From contig NZ_PQHZ01000038.1 in NCBI RefSeq assembly GCF_003385185.1, positions 1-63,598 of the forward strand: DNA of 63,598 nt, written 5' to 3'. The stretch comes from Amycolatopsis palatopharyngis. GTDB taxonomy: Bacteria; Actinomycetota; Actinomycetes; Mycobacteriales; Pseudonocardiaceae. Numbering within the stretch: position 1 is the stretch's first letter; each line of letters opens with the position of its first letter. This document shows positions 1 through 9,191 of the stretch, one piece after another. Both the position numbers and the translations under genes were made by a program. The notes beneath the pieces were generated by a model, which had not been told where the DNA came from, did not search any database, and saw nothing but the letters and a program-made list of their open reading frames with translations.

Positions 1-765
1 CCCACCATCCCCGGATTCGGCTTCTCCGGCCCCACCCCCGACACCGGATGGACCATCCCCCGAGTCGCCCAAACCTGGACCACCCTCATGCACCGCCTCA
101 ACTACCACCACTACGCCGTCCAAGGCGGCGACCTCGGCGCACTGATCTCGCTCGAAGTCTGCGGGCAGGATGCCGGGGTCATCGGCGCACACGTGAACTT
201 TCTGATCACCCGCCCGTCTGGAGCCGACGGTGAACTCGACAACCTCAGCGCACAGGATCGCTCCCGGCTCGCCAGGATCAGACAGTTCGACGAGGACCAG
301 CCTGGCTACATGAAGCTTCAGTCGACCCGGCCGCGGACACTGTCCTACGGCCTCACCGACTCCCCCGTCGGCCAACTCGCCTGGATCATCGAAAAATTCA
401 AGGAATGGACCGACTCCGACAAAGCCCCCGAAGACGCCATCAACCGCGACCAACTACTCACCAACGTCATGATCTACTGGCTCACCGCCACAGCAGGAAC
501 CTCAGCCGACTTCTATTTCGACAATGCCGACGTGATGCCGACCGCTCCGACACCGCCGAGTCCGCCACCGCCCCTTTCGGTGCCGCTCGGGGTCGCGGTG
601 TTCCCCGGTGATGCCGCCCTGCCGATCCGCCGATTCGCCGAGCCCGGGTTTCCCAACATCGTGCAGTGGAGCGAGTTCGACCGCGGCGGCCACTTTCCCG
701 CCATGGAGGTGCCGGACCTGTTGGTGGAAGACCTGCGGAGTTTCGCGCGCAAACTACCGCGCTGA
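1..765 (+). CDS. Epoxide hydrolase (EPHX1-like), C-terminal part
   Basis: The reading frame is open from the first base, so the N-terminus lies outside the window and 254 residues are visible. The fold is alpha/beta hydrolase. A nucleophile elbow GGDLG is near residue 40, the oxyanion-side motif PGFGFSGP is at the start, and a C-terminal GGHFPAMEVP carries the catalytic His. This is the pattern of microsomal-type epoxide hydrolases, which open epoxides to diols through an Asp ester. Enzymes of this type (the SgcF/NcsF group) act on the core epoxide in nine-membered enediyne pathways. The cluster starts about 10 kb away, so a role there is possible but only inferred. It ends in a double hairpin facing a convergent gene. 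Confidence 0.85.
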   Translation, partial: PTIPGFGFSGPTPDTGWTIPRVAQTWTTLMHRLNYHHYAVQGGDLGALISLEVCGQDAGVIGAHVNFLITRPSGADGELDNLSAQDRSRLARIRQFDEDQPGYMKLQSTRPRTLSYGLTDSPVGQLAWIIEKFKEWTDSDKAPEDAINRDQLLTNVMIYWLTATAGTSADFYFDNADVMPTAPTPPSPPPPLSVPLGVAVFPGDAALPIRRFAEPGFPNIVQWSEFDRGGHFPAMEVPDLLVEDLRSFARKLPR

Positions 766-771
766 CAGGAC

Positions 772-834
772 GGCCCTGGGTGTGCGCCGACACCCAGGGC
801 CGATCTCCGCCGGGATCCCGCAACCGCGGGATCC
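772..834. terminator. Two tandem hairpins between convergent genes
   Basis: The first hairpin has a perfect 12-bp stem (772-783 with 790-801, 6-nt loop). The second has a 9-bp stem (813-821 with 826-834, 4-nt loop). They fill the gap between the epoxide hydrolase stop (765) and the end of the convergent ABM-fold gene (841), so they probably end transcription from both sides. No long T run follows either stem, as is common in high-GC actinobacteria. Confidence 0.6.
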
Positions 835-840
835 ACTCAC

Positions 841-1146
841 TCATTCCGGCAGGAAGCCGAAACTCCCGATCACAGTCGCGCCGCTCGCCTCCGGCTTGCC
901 TGCCGCGCGCTCACCGAACTGCCGCTGAAACTCGGCGAACGCCCCGAGCTCGCCCAGTGGTGCGGCATCTTCCTCAGAGATCCCGATATGGACGAAGGTG
1001 ACCCCGTCGGCCAATCGAAACGAGGCGTAGCGCAGTCCTTCCGGCTGCTTGTCGGACAGTTCGGTGAACACCTGCTCCACCAACCGCTGGTTCTCATCGG
1101 CGGTTTCCGGGCGCATCTCGTATCGGACGACGAATGTGTTGCTCAT
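841..1146 (-). CDS. ABM-fold (antibiotic biosynthesis monooxygenase-like) protein
   Basis: A 101-residue protein with the sequence style of the dimeric alpha/beta-barrel ABM superfamily: an N-terminal beta strand (FVVRYEM), a helix rich in charged residues, and a second strand around FVHIGIS. Family members are cofactor-free quinol monooxygenases or stress proteins. No catalytic residue can be assigned from sequence alone. The start was chosen at the ATG at 1146 because GGAGG lies 6 nt upstream; a longer open frame exists but has no ribosome binding site. It lies 97 bp downstream of the UvrA-like gene on the same strand and may be co-transcribed with it. Confidence 0.6.
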   Translation of the reverse strand: MSNTFVVRYEMRPETADENQRLVEQVFTELSDKQPEGLRYASFRLADGVTFVHIGISEEDAAPLGELGAFAEFQRQFGERAAGKPEASGATVIGSFGFLPE

Positions 1147-1243
1147 GGTGTGCCTCCAGGGCGGATAGACGACTGGACTGGCAGATTTCGTCTGCGAACA
1201 CGGATCGCCAGTACGCCGCGATCCGCCGTCGTCAGACGCGCAC

Positions 1244-3556
1244 TCAGGCCGACTGGTAACGCCGCAGGTACTCACCTGTCAGAGAGTCCTCCGCGGCGCA
1301 CAACTTCTCCGGCGTTCCGGTGAAGACGATCTCGCCACCGTTCTTGCCGCCCCCGGGACCGAGATCGATGACCCAGTCCGCATGCTCGATGAGGGCGAGG
1401 TTGTGTTCGATGACCACGACGGTGTTGCCCCGATCGACCATTCCGTCAATCAGCTTCAGCAGCATGTCCAGATCGGAAAGGTGCAGACCGGTCGTGGGCT
1501 CGTCGAGGATGTAGATGTCGCCGGTACCGGAAAGGCGATCGGCGAGCTTGATTCGCTGCCTTTCCCCGCCGGAGAGGGTGCTCAGCGACTGCCCGAGGCC
1601 GAGATACCCGAGTCCCGTTTCTATCAGGGCCGCCAGCCTGGTGCGTACGCTCGCCTCGGTGAAGAATTCCGCGGCTTCGTCGGCGGTCATCGCGAGTACG
1701 TCCGCCACGGTCTTGCCACGCAGATGATGGGCGAGTACCGCCTCGTTGAAGCGACGGCCGTCACACCGCTCGCAGTGCGTCGTGATGGGGTCCATATAGG
1801 CGATCTCGGTGATGAGCACGCCACGTCCCTGACACTCCTCGCACGCACCCTTGGAGTTGAAGCTGAACAGCGCGGCGTCGACCCCGTTGGCCTTGGCGAA
1901 CAGTTTCCGAACGGGGTCCAGCAATCCCAGATAGGTCGCGGGCGTGGACCGCGAGGATGTCGCTATCGGCGACTGGTCGACGAGGACTGCCTCGGGATGG
2001 CTTTCGCGGAACGCGCCGGTGATCAGCGAGCTCTTGCCGGCACCCGCGACGCCGGTGACCGCCGTCAGCACTCCCGTGGGAATCTCCACCGATACGTTCT
2101 TCAAGTTGTGCAGTGACACTTTCCGGATTGGAAGTTGTCCTGTCGGGACCCGGTATTCCCGCTTCAGTGAACTGGTGCGCCGCAGGGCGCGGCCGGTGAC
2201 CGTGTCGTCGTCGCGGAGCAGCTCGAAAGAACCTTCGAAAACGATCTCACCGCCGTGCACACCGGCGCGCGGACCGACCTCCACCACGTGATCGGCGATC
2301 GCGATGACATCCGGATCGTGTTCCACGACCAGTACCGTGTTTCCGTTGTCGCGTAAAGCGCACAGCAACTCGTTGAGCCGCCCGACATCCCGAGGATGCA
2401 ACCCGACGCTCGGTTCATCGAAGATGTAGGTCAGTCCGGTCAGGTCGCTGCCGAGATGGTTCACCAGCTTCAAGCGCTGTCCTTCACCACCGGACAGTGT
2501 CGAGGTGGTCCGGTCCAGACTGAGGTATCCGAGGCCGATCGCCTCGATCCGCTCCAGCGCGGTACGGATCGAACCCAGCACGGCCCGCAGTTCATCATCG
2601 TTGATCGTCGAGACGAACTCGATGAGGTCGCTGATCTGCAGTCCGCACCAGTCCGCCGCGTTCTTGCCGCCGATCTTGGTGCTCAACGCCTCCTGATTCA
2701 GCCGGTCACCGTCACATTCGGGACAGGTGCCCTCGGAGATGAATCGTTGTGCCGTCGCCCTGGTCTTCTCGCTGAGCGTGCCGACATCGCGTTTCAGGTG
2801 CCTGCGGGTGAAGTTGGCGACCAGACCCTCGTACTTCACCCGCTGTACGCGGCCGTTCTTGAAGGTCACCTCCGAGTGGCCTTCGCTGCCGTGCAGGAGG
2901 GTGTGCATCTCCCGCACGGTGTATTTGCTCAGCTTCTTCGCCGGATTGAGCCCCTCGTAGTTCGTGTAGAACTGCCAGCCGGGGCTGCCCACCGGGTAGC
3001 CCGGGACCAGGATCGCCCCTTCGTCAAGAGATTTTGTCTTGTCCAGCATGAGGTCGGGGTCGGCACGCAGCGCCCTGCCCAGTCCCTCGCACTCCTGGCA
3101 CATTCCTTTCGGGTCGTTGAACGAGTACAGCGACGGCAGTGAGCCGGCCTTCTTGGCGAACATTCCCCGAATCATGGAGTAGATGTCGGTCACGGTCCCC
3201 ACTGTGGACCGGGCGTTGCCGCCGAGCGGCCGCTGGTCCACCACGACCGGCGTCGTCAGGTTCTCCACGGTCTCCACGTGGGGTCGCTCGTATCTCGGCA
3301 GCTGGTTGCGGATGGAGGTGGGAAAGGTGGCGTTGAGCTGTCGCTGCGCCTCGACGGCGATCGTGTCGAAGACGATCGACGACTTGCCTGAGCCGGAGAC
3401 TCCCACGAAGGCGGTGATGCGGTTCTTCGGAATACTCAACGACACATCGTGCAGGTTGTTCTCCTGAGCGCCCACCACCCGAATACTGTTCGCGCCGTCG
3501 CGCACCTGCGCGGACACCGCCTTGCCTGACTTCGTCTTCCGGGCCGCGACGTTCAC
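1244..3556 (-). CDS. UvrA-like drug-resistance ATPase (DrrC type)
   Basis: A protein of 770 residues with two ABC ATPase modules in UvrA order: Walker A GVSGSGKSS and GVAGAGKSS, signature STLSGGEGQR and STLSGGERQR, Walker B FDEPSVGLHP and LDEPTTGLHL, and paired CxxC zinc elements in each half (CQEC/CPEC and CEEC/CERC). It is clearly shorter than housekeeping UvrA (about 950 residues). Short UvrA paralogues such as DrrC of the daunorubicin producer give self-resistance by acting on drug-modified DNA, and UvrA-like genes occur in several enediyne clusters. A self-resistance role for the neighbouring enediyne is therefore the likely inference. The GTG start is supported by GAGGAGG just upstream. 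Confidence 0.85.
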   Translation of the reverse strand: MNVAARKTKSGKAVSAQVRDGANSIRVVGAQENNLHDVSLSIPKNRITAFVGVSGSGKSSIVFDTIAVEAQRQLNATFPTSIRNQLPRYERPHVETVENLTTPVVVDQRPLGGNARSTVGTVTDIYSMIRGMFAKKAGSLPSLYSFNDPKGMCQECEGLGRALRADPDLMLDKTKSLDEGAILVPGYPVGSPGWQFYTNYEGLNPAKKLSKYTVREMHTLLHGSEGHSEVTFKNGRVQRVKYEGLVANFTRRHLKRDVGTLSEKTRATAQRFISEGTCPECDGDRLNQEALSTKIGGKNAADWCGLQISDLIEFVSTINDDELRAVLGSIRTALERIEAIGLGYLSLDRTTSTLSGGEGQRLKLVNHLGSDLTGLTYIFDEPSVGLHPRDVGRLNELLCALRDNGNTVLVVEHDPDVIAIADHVVEVGPRAGVHGGEIVFEGSFELLRDDDTVTGRALRRTSSLKREYRVPTGQLPIRKVSLHNLKNVSVEIPTGVLTAVTGVAGAGKSSLITGAFRESHPEAVLVDQSPIATSSRSTPATYLGLLDPVRKLFAKANGVDAALFSFNSKGACEECQGRGVLITEIAYMDPITTHCERCDGRRFNEAVLAHHLRGKTVADVLAMTADEAAEFFTEASVRTRLAALIETGLGYLGLGQSLSTLSGGERQRIKLADRLSGTGDIYILDEPTTGLHLSDLDMLLKLIDGMVDRGNTVVVIEHNLALIEHADWVIDLGPGGGKNGGEIVFTGTPEKLCAAEDSLTGEYLRRYQSA

Positions 3557-3704
3557 CGGGACTTCCTCCTCAAGCCGGACAGCGCTGAGTTCCTGATGTG
3601 ACAGGACGAGACGTCAGTATCGCGACCGGACTCGAGCGCGGATAGGTCCTTTCGCACATTCTCGACATGAGTTCCTCACGGTTCACCCACCGCGGCCCGC
3701 CGGC

Positions 3705-5717
3705 TCAGCCCGCGCCTCTCACGGCACCCTGGCAGTCCAGCAGAATCGGCTGCGGTGGCCCCTGCGGCGGCCCCTGCGGCGGCGAACTGCCCGGCTGCCT
3801 GGCCGCACCGGCGATGCCGCCCGCGACGGGTGTGCATTCCTGTAGCGCCCACCGGATGGCGTCGACCGAGGGACCATTGACGAAGTCGGCGAAACTGGCG
3901 CCCGGCGGCGGGGCGAGCACGAAACGAAGCTCACCCGCGCCGATGAACTCCCGCAACCGCTGTGGCGTCGGGGTGGGATCGGTACCGTCGAAACCACCCA
4001 TCGCCATGACCGGCATGCCCCCGGAGGCAAGAATGAGCGGTGCCGCCTCCATCGCCGTCCAGGTGGCCACGATCCACCTCTCGTCTCCCCTGTTCCGCCG
4101 CAGGTATTCCACACGTGCCGGATCGGCCTGCTGCTGGGTCGCCGCCATGAACGCGGCCGACAGCGGCGGGGGCAGCACCGCGAGGTCGTAACGACCTTCC
4201 TGGTTGGCCAGTGGATTGAGGCCGAGCAGTTGCTGGTTCGTCGTCGCGACCGACCAGCTGGCCGGGGCCGCCAGTGCGGCAACGGCTGCCAGCACACCAA
4301 CCCAGGTGACCGATGCCAATCGCCTGCCCGCGGCGAACACCGCGCCGGCCAATGCGCATCCGGCGGCCACTGCCACCACGGGAACCAGCCAGTCCGGTTT
4401 CCGCGCGGAGGTGTTCAGCAACACCCATACCGACCACCCCGCGACGACCAGCACCTGCGCCGAGAGCAACGCCGTGCCGAGCATCTCCGCGCGTCGCCAC
4501 ATGCTCCACGCGGTGACCAGGCCACCCGCGGACAGCACCGCCAGCGCGGGCACCAGCATCCCCGTGTAATACGGATGCAGGACACCACCCATGAAGCTGA
4601 ACACCACCCAGCAGCACAGCGCCCAGCCGGACCAGAGCGCGAAAGCCGCGACCGCCGGATCGGTCCTTGGTCTGCCACGGAGCCCGATCGCCATCGTCAC
4701 CGCGCCCAGCACGGCCAGCGGCAGCCACCAGGAGATCTGATCGGCGAGCACGCCGCCGAAGAGCCGCCCCGGTCCCGCGCTGCCGCTGTGGAAGACCTCG
4801 CCGGTGCGGAACGCGCCCAGCACCTGGTCTCCGACTCCCCCCTGCCCGCCCGAGGGCGGCGCCAGGTGGGATCCGACCACGTTCGTCAGCCGGTCGAGCA
4901 CGGTGCCATCCGTGCTGGCGGCAGTCCACGGCCGCTGCTGCGCCGGAACCAGTGCGGCGAGCAACGGCCAGACGGCGGATGCGGCCAGCACGGACACAGC
5001 GGCTCCACCGAGCCACGCGAGTCGCCGCAGCACCGGGCCCGCACCGCTGACCAGGAACGCCAGTGCCAGAGCCGGTAGCACGACGTACGCCTGGAGGTAC
5101 TTGGCGTCAAACGCCAGTCCGACCAGCGCCGCCGCACCCAGCAGAGGCAGCAGCTTGCCCCGCCGGATCGACCGGATCGTCATCCAGGCGGCGAGCAGCA
5201 GGGCGAGCAGCATCAGCGTGTCCGGGTGGTTGTCCCGGTCGACCGCGACGTTCATCGGGCTGACCGCCAGCCCCAGTCCGGCCAGCACCGCGACGGCCCT
5301 GCCCGCGGGCCGGTCCCCGGCGCCCTCCCGCACGGCGAGCGCGAGGACCAGCACCGATGCGACCCCGGCAAGGACGTTGGGCAGGAACAACGTCGCCCAG
5401 TTCAGGCCGAACATCTTGATGAGCAGCGCCGATGGCCACAACCAGACCGCGGGTTTGTCCATGGAGATGAAGTGGCCCGTGTCCAGACCACCGGTCAGGA
5501 AGGTGGTCCAGTCCTGCGACATGCTCAACGCGGTCGCCGCGTAGTAGGTGTTGCCGAGCCCGCTGTTCGCCGCCGCACCCCACAGCCGCAGCAACGCCGC
5601 CAGCACGAGGCAGGCTGCGATGCCCAGCCACCACGTCCGGGCTGACTTGCTCGCTTGGTGCGGTGGCGGGGTATCGACCGTCGGACGCGAACCGAAGCTG
5701 AGGGACTGTGTTGTCAT
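3705..5717 (-). CDS. GT39/ArnT-like membrane glycosyltransferase
   Basis: A 670-residue integral membrane protein with about 10-12 hydrophobic segments and a C-terminal soluble, Pro/Gly-rich tail. The motif DRDNHPDT in the second large loop and a conserved acidic N-terminal loop after the first segment resemble the GT39/ArnT (GT-C) family. These enzymes transfer a sugar from a polyprenyl-phosphate donor on the outer face of the membrane. The acceptor cannot be told. An upstream ATG at 5753 also exists, but its purine tract abuts the start codon, so the ATG at 5717 is preferred. It follows the isomerase-like gene on the same strand after 57 bp. Nothing ties it firmly to the enediyne cluster. 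Confidence 0.7.
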   Translation of the reverse strand: MTTQSLSFGSRPTVDTPPPHQASKSARTWWLGIAACLVLAALLRLWGAAANSGLGNTYYAATALSMSQDWTTFLTGGLDTGHFISMDKPAVWLWPSALLIKMFGLNWATLFLPNVLAGVASVLVLALAVREGAGDRPAGRAVAVLAGLGLAVSPMNVAVDRDNHPDTLMLLALLLAAWMTIRSIRRGKLLPLLGAAALVGLAFDAKYLQAYVVLPALALAFLVSGAGPVLRRLAWLGGAAVSVLAASAVWPLLAALVPAQQRPWTAASTDGTVLDRLTNVVGSHLAPPSGGQGGVGDQVLGAFRTGEVFHSGSAGPGRLFGGVLADQISWWLPLAVLGAVTMAIGLRGRPRTDPAVAAFALWSGWALCCWVVFSFMGGVLHPYYTGMLVPALAVLSAGGLVTAWSMWRRAEMLGTALLSAQVLVVAGWSVWVLLNTSARKPDWLVPVVAVAAGCALAGAVFAAGRRLASVTWVGVLAAVAALAAPASWSVATTNQQLLGLNPLANQEGRYDLAVLPPPLSAAFMAATQQQADPARVEYLRRNRGDERWIVATWTAMEAAPLILASGGMPVMAMGGFDGTDPTPTPQRLREFIGAGELRFVLAPPPGASFADFVNGPSVDAIRWALQECTPVAGGIAGAARQPGSSPPQGPPQGPPQPILLDCQGAVRGAG

Positions 5718-5774
5718 ACCGACCAGAATGAGCAGTCGTCCCGTCCGCGGCATCTTCCATCGTGCGAGCGAGGT

Positions 5775-6575
5775 TCATCGCGACTGCGCGAACTGTCCGG
5801 GCTCACGTCCGGGCCCCGCGGGCCCCCGGTAGGCCTGGGCGATGTCCAGCCACTCGTCCGCCGCGGCTCCCGTCGCCGTCAGCCGGAGGTCGTCACGATG
5901 CCGTCGGCGCGTAGCGAGCAGACAGAGGTCGACAGCGGGCCCGCTGATCCGGTTACCGGCTTCGGCGGGCCCGAACGTCAACATCGCTCCCGAGGGGGTC
6001 GTCACCTCGAAGCGAAACTCGTCGCCGGGCGGGGTGAGCCCGCGTGCCTGATAGCCGAACTCCCAGGTCCGCACGACGAACCCGGCCAGGTGCCTGATCC
6101 GGTCGGTATGCCTGCGCTCGACGCCGAGTGCGTCGGCGATGTCCTGACCGTGCCCGAACAGCTCCATCATCCCGGCACTGGCCAGCACGGCGGGTGGCAA
6201 CGGGTTGACAAGCCAGGGCACCATCTGGTCCTCGGGAACCGCGGCGAGTGCCTTGATCCCGGCGTCTCGCTCGGCTCGCCACCGGGCGAGCAGGGTCTCC
6301 GGCGGATCGTCGACGTAATCCGCGAGCGCGGCGTTGACCGCGGCGTTGAACCCGTTGCTGATTCGCGAGGTCAGCTCGCCGAACCCCGCGGGATCCGATG
6401 CCGCCAAGCCCGCAAGCCGGAAGATGAAGGCAAGGTGACCGATCTGGTGGGAGATCGGCCAATCCGGTGCCGGAGTCGGCAGCTTCCATCCTGTCGGATC
6501 GAGATCGGCGACGAGCCGGTCGACCTCCTCGCCCTCGCTGATGAGATCGGCGATCACGTTGTGCAGACCAGTCAT
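5775..6575 (-). CDS. Mycothiol-dependent maleylpyruvate isomerase family protein
   Basis: A 266-residue DinB-like protein. The N-terminal helical bundle contains HQIGHLAF, and MELFGHGQDIAD near residue 140 supplies the further metal-ligand histidine and acid of the MDMPI family. The overall pattern fits the TIGR03084 subgroup. Characterised members are zinc enzymes using mycothiol, the actinobacterial thiol, in isomerisation or thiol transfer; the substrate here is unknown. The start is ATG 6575 with GGGAGG 9 nt upstream. A longer frame beginning at 6611 lacks a ribosome binding site. It is divergent from the double histidine kinase, with a 291-bp shared control region that shows no clear operator. 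Confidence 0.75.
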   Translation of the reverse strand: MTGLHNVIADLISEGEEVDRLVADLDPTGWKLPTPAPDWPISHQIGHLAFIFRLAGLAASDPAGFGELTSRISNGFNAAVNAALADYVDDPPETLLARWRAERDAGIKALAAVPEDQMVPWLVNPLPPAVLASAGMMELFGHGQDIADALGVERRHTDRIRHLAGFVVRTWEFGYQARGLTPPGDEFRFEVTTPSGAMLTFGPAEAGNRISGPAVDLCLLATRRRHRDDLRLTATGAAADEWLDIAQAYRGPAGPGREPGQFAQSR

Positions 6576-6866
6576 GACGGTTGTCCTCCCGTTGACGTCC
6601 TCGACGGCCATCCGAGTGTCTGCCGAGGCTCGCCTGGCTGTCTTCTTCTCGAGCGCGTGGTCCGCTGGCCCTGATCGATCAACTCGTGCATTCGTGCGAC
6701 GTTCCGGTCGCGCACTGTCGATCGGTGATGCGGACGTTTACACTCCCCTCAGTTCTCGAGTGACGCTGGGGTTCGCACGGTTCGGTCTCCATCTGGGGCG
6801 AGGCCTGAACTGTGACAGTCTGGGGAGCGGCCTCGGCCCGGAGAGCTCTGACTGTGGGGAGCCATC

Positions 6867-9191
6867 GTGTCCGTGACCGCAGAACCGAGAGGGACAGCCG
6901 CGGTGGATCAGCGGCCGCGACGCGCGTGGTACCTGGCCGGCGCGATCGTCGCGGTCGTGTTCTTCAGCTACTGCGTGATCGGCTTGCTGCATGTGCTGGA
7001 GTCCGAGCCAACGTTCTGGCGGCTCATCCTGGGCCTGCTGGGCACCGGAAGCCTTCTGACGATCCAGCTGCTGTACTTCAGCCGGCCATCGAGCCGCCTC
7101 CAGTCGCCATTCAGCTACGCGATGCTGGGCGCTCAGGCTCTCCTCGGTTACCTGCCGTTGCTGCCGTTCGGCCAGGCGTGGATCAACATGCCCGGATTCC
7201 TCGCGGGCAGCGTGCTGCTGGTCCTGCCCCGCCCGCACGCGTGGAGCGTGTTCGCCGCCATCGTCGCGAGCATGGCAGGCGTTCAGGCGGCGTTGAACGG
7301 TGCGCCGCTCGACATCTGTTACACCGCCATCGGCGCTGCCCTGTCCGGTATTTCGGTGTTCCTCCTGACCGGGTTGGCCCGTTCGGTGGTGGAACTGCAT
7401 ACCGCGCGCACCGAGCTGGCCAAGGGTGCGGTGGCCGAGGAGCGACTGACGTTCGCCCGGAACCTGCACGATCTACTCGGACTGAGCCTGTCGTCGATCG
7501 CGTTCAAGGGCGAACTGACCAACCGGCTGGTGACGAAGGATCCCTGCCTGGCCAAGCTGGAGCTGGCGGAGATCACCGAGATCTCCCGCCGTGCGCTGGC
7601 CGATGTGCGGTCGGTGGCCCGCGGCTACCAGGAACGATCGCTGGAACAGGAATGCAGGGCGGCGCTGTCGGTGCTCACCGCGTCGGACGTCGACGTCCGG
7701 CTCGACGCCGATCCCGTGGATCTGCCGGTACGCGTCCGCACCGTGCTGGCCGCCGTCCTGCACGAAGGCGTGACGAACGTACTGCGGCACAGCGGAGTCC
7801 AGCGGTGCGACATCGTGCTGCGGCAGGCAGAAAAGATGGTCACGATCGACGTCGCCAACGACGGAGTCATGCCCGGACCTGGACCGGACGATATGGACGG
7901 CAGAGACACGACGGCCGAAATCGAGGACCTCTCCGCCCAGGTCACCGAACTGGGCGGCACTCTGCTCGCCAGGAAGGAAGCGGGCGGGGGATTCCGGCTG
8001 TCGGCCGACATCCCGTTAACGGCCGAACGACCGGATCGGCGCGGAAAGCGACATCACCGCGGTTCGTCCGAGCGGTCGACCGAACTCACCGGCGGGCTGG
8101 CCCACACGCTGCTCGTCACGGTGCTGTCCGGGTTCTGTCTCGCCGCTGTGATCCATTTGCTCTATCTGACCGAGACCATGTGGCACATCGCGCTGAGTAT
8201 CGCCTGTCTCGGGGCGCTGCTGGCACTGCAGTTGTCCTATTTCAGCAGGCCCACCGCCGAACTACGGTCACGCCGGGGGTATGCGCTGCTGCTCGTGCAG
8301 GCCGGCCTCGTCTACCTGCCGCTGATCGAACTGGGCGGCAACTGGGTGAGCCTGCCTGGAATGCTCGCGGGTAGCGCGCTGCTGGTGCTACGTCCGGCGG
8401 CCGGATGGACGGTGTTCGCTCTGGTGGTGATCAGCGTCGCCGCGGTACGTGGCGGCTTCACCACGGCCCCGGAGGACATTCCGTTCAACGTACTCGCCAC
8501 GGTGAACACGGGGCTCCTCGTGTTCGGCCTGAGCTGGTTGACCCGGGTCGCCAACGAACTGGACGCCAGCAGGCAGCGGCTGGCCGAGGTCGCCGTGGCC
8601 GAGGAACGCCTTCGATTCGCCAGGGATCTGCACGACCTCCTCGGTCTGAGCCTCTCGGCGATCGCACTGAAGACCGAACTCGCCGATCGGCTGCTGCTCG
8701 CGGACCCGCGGCGAGCGGCGGCCGAGGTCGCGGAGATTCTGGCGCTGTCGCGGCACGCACTGACGGACGTGCGTTCCGTAGCCGGTGGTTATCAGGAGCT
8801 GTCTCTGGATCAGGAGTCGCGGTCGGCGGAGACCGCCCTCATCGCCGCGGACGTGCAGGTGCGGGTGACGGTACAAACCCGCGACCTGCCTGTGCGTGTG
8901 GGCACCGTGCTCGCCGTCGTCCTGCGCGAGGGCGTCACCAACGTCCTGCGGCACAGCAAGGTCGAACAGTGCGAGATCGCGGTACGACACGAGGCGGGCA
9001 CGGTTTCCCTGGAGATCGTCAACGACGGTGTGCACGATCCTTCCGGTGATCCCGGGTCGTCGACGCCCCGGTCCGGCGGTGGCAGCGGCATCCGCAATCT
9101 GTCCGAACGGGTGGCCGCATTGGGCGGGGAACTCAGCGCCGAACCGGAGCCGGACGGCCACTTCCGGCTGCGAGCGGTCGTGCCGGCCTAG
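6867..9191 (+). CDS. Tandem fused double sensor histidine kinase
   Basis: A 774-residue protein made of two DesK-like kinases joined end to end. Residues about 1-390 and 391-774 each hold four to five membrane segments, an H-box (LHDLLGLSLSSIAFK with His201; LHDLLGLSLSAIALK with His589) and an N-box (EGVTNVLRHS in both). The halves align along their whole length, so the gene arose by in-frame tandem duplication. The ATP-lid glycine motif is intact in the second half (GGGSGIRNLSERV) but eroded in the first (TTAEIEDLSAQV), so only the second module may still bind ATP normally. The GTG start has GGGGA 6 nt upstream. The end overlaps a convergent, frameshifted response regulator by 4 bp, and an intact paralogue of that regulator lies at 32011. 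Confidence 0.9.
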   Translation: MSVTAEPRGTAAVDQRPRRAWYLAGAIVAVVFFSYCVIGLLHVLESEPTFWRLILGLLGTGSLLTIQLLYFSRPSSRLQSPFSYAMLGAQALLGYLPLLPFGQAWINMPGFLAGSVLLVLPRPHAWSVFAAIVASMAGVQAALNGAPLDICYTAIGAALSGISVFLLTGLARSVVELHTARTELAKGAVAEERLTFARNLHDLLGLSLSSIAFKGELTNRLVTKDPCLAKLELAEITEISRRALADVRSVARGYQERSLEQECRAALSVLTASDVDVRLDADPVDLPVRVRTVLAAVLHEGVTNVLRHSGVQRCDIVLRQAEKMVTIDVANDGVMPGPGPDDMDGRDTTAEIEDLSAQVTELGGTLLARKEAGGGFRLSADIPLTAERPDRRGKRHHRGSSERSTELTGGLAHTLLVTVLSGFCLAAVIHLLYLTETMWHIALSIACLGALLALQLSYFSRPTAELRSRRGYALLLVQAGLVYLPLIELGGNWVSLPGMLAGSALLVLRPAAGWTVFALVVISVAAVRGGFTTAPEDIPFNVLATVNTGLLVFGLSWLTRVANELDASRQRLAEVAVAEERLRFARDLHDLLGLSLSAIALKTELADRLLLADPRRAAAEVAEILALSRHALTDVRSVAGGYQELSLDQESRSAETALIAADVQVRVTVQTRDLPVRVGTVLAVVLREGVTNVLRHSKVEQCEIAVRHEAGTVSLEIVNDGVHDPSGDPGSSTPRSGGGSGIRNLSERVAALGGELSAEPEPDGHFRLRAVVPA

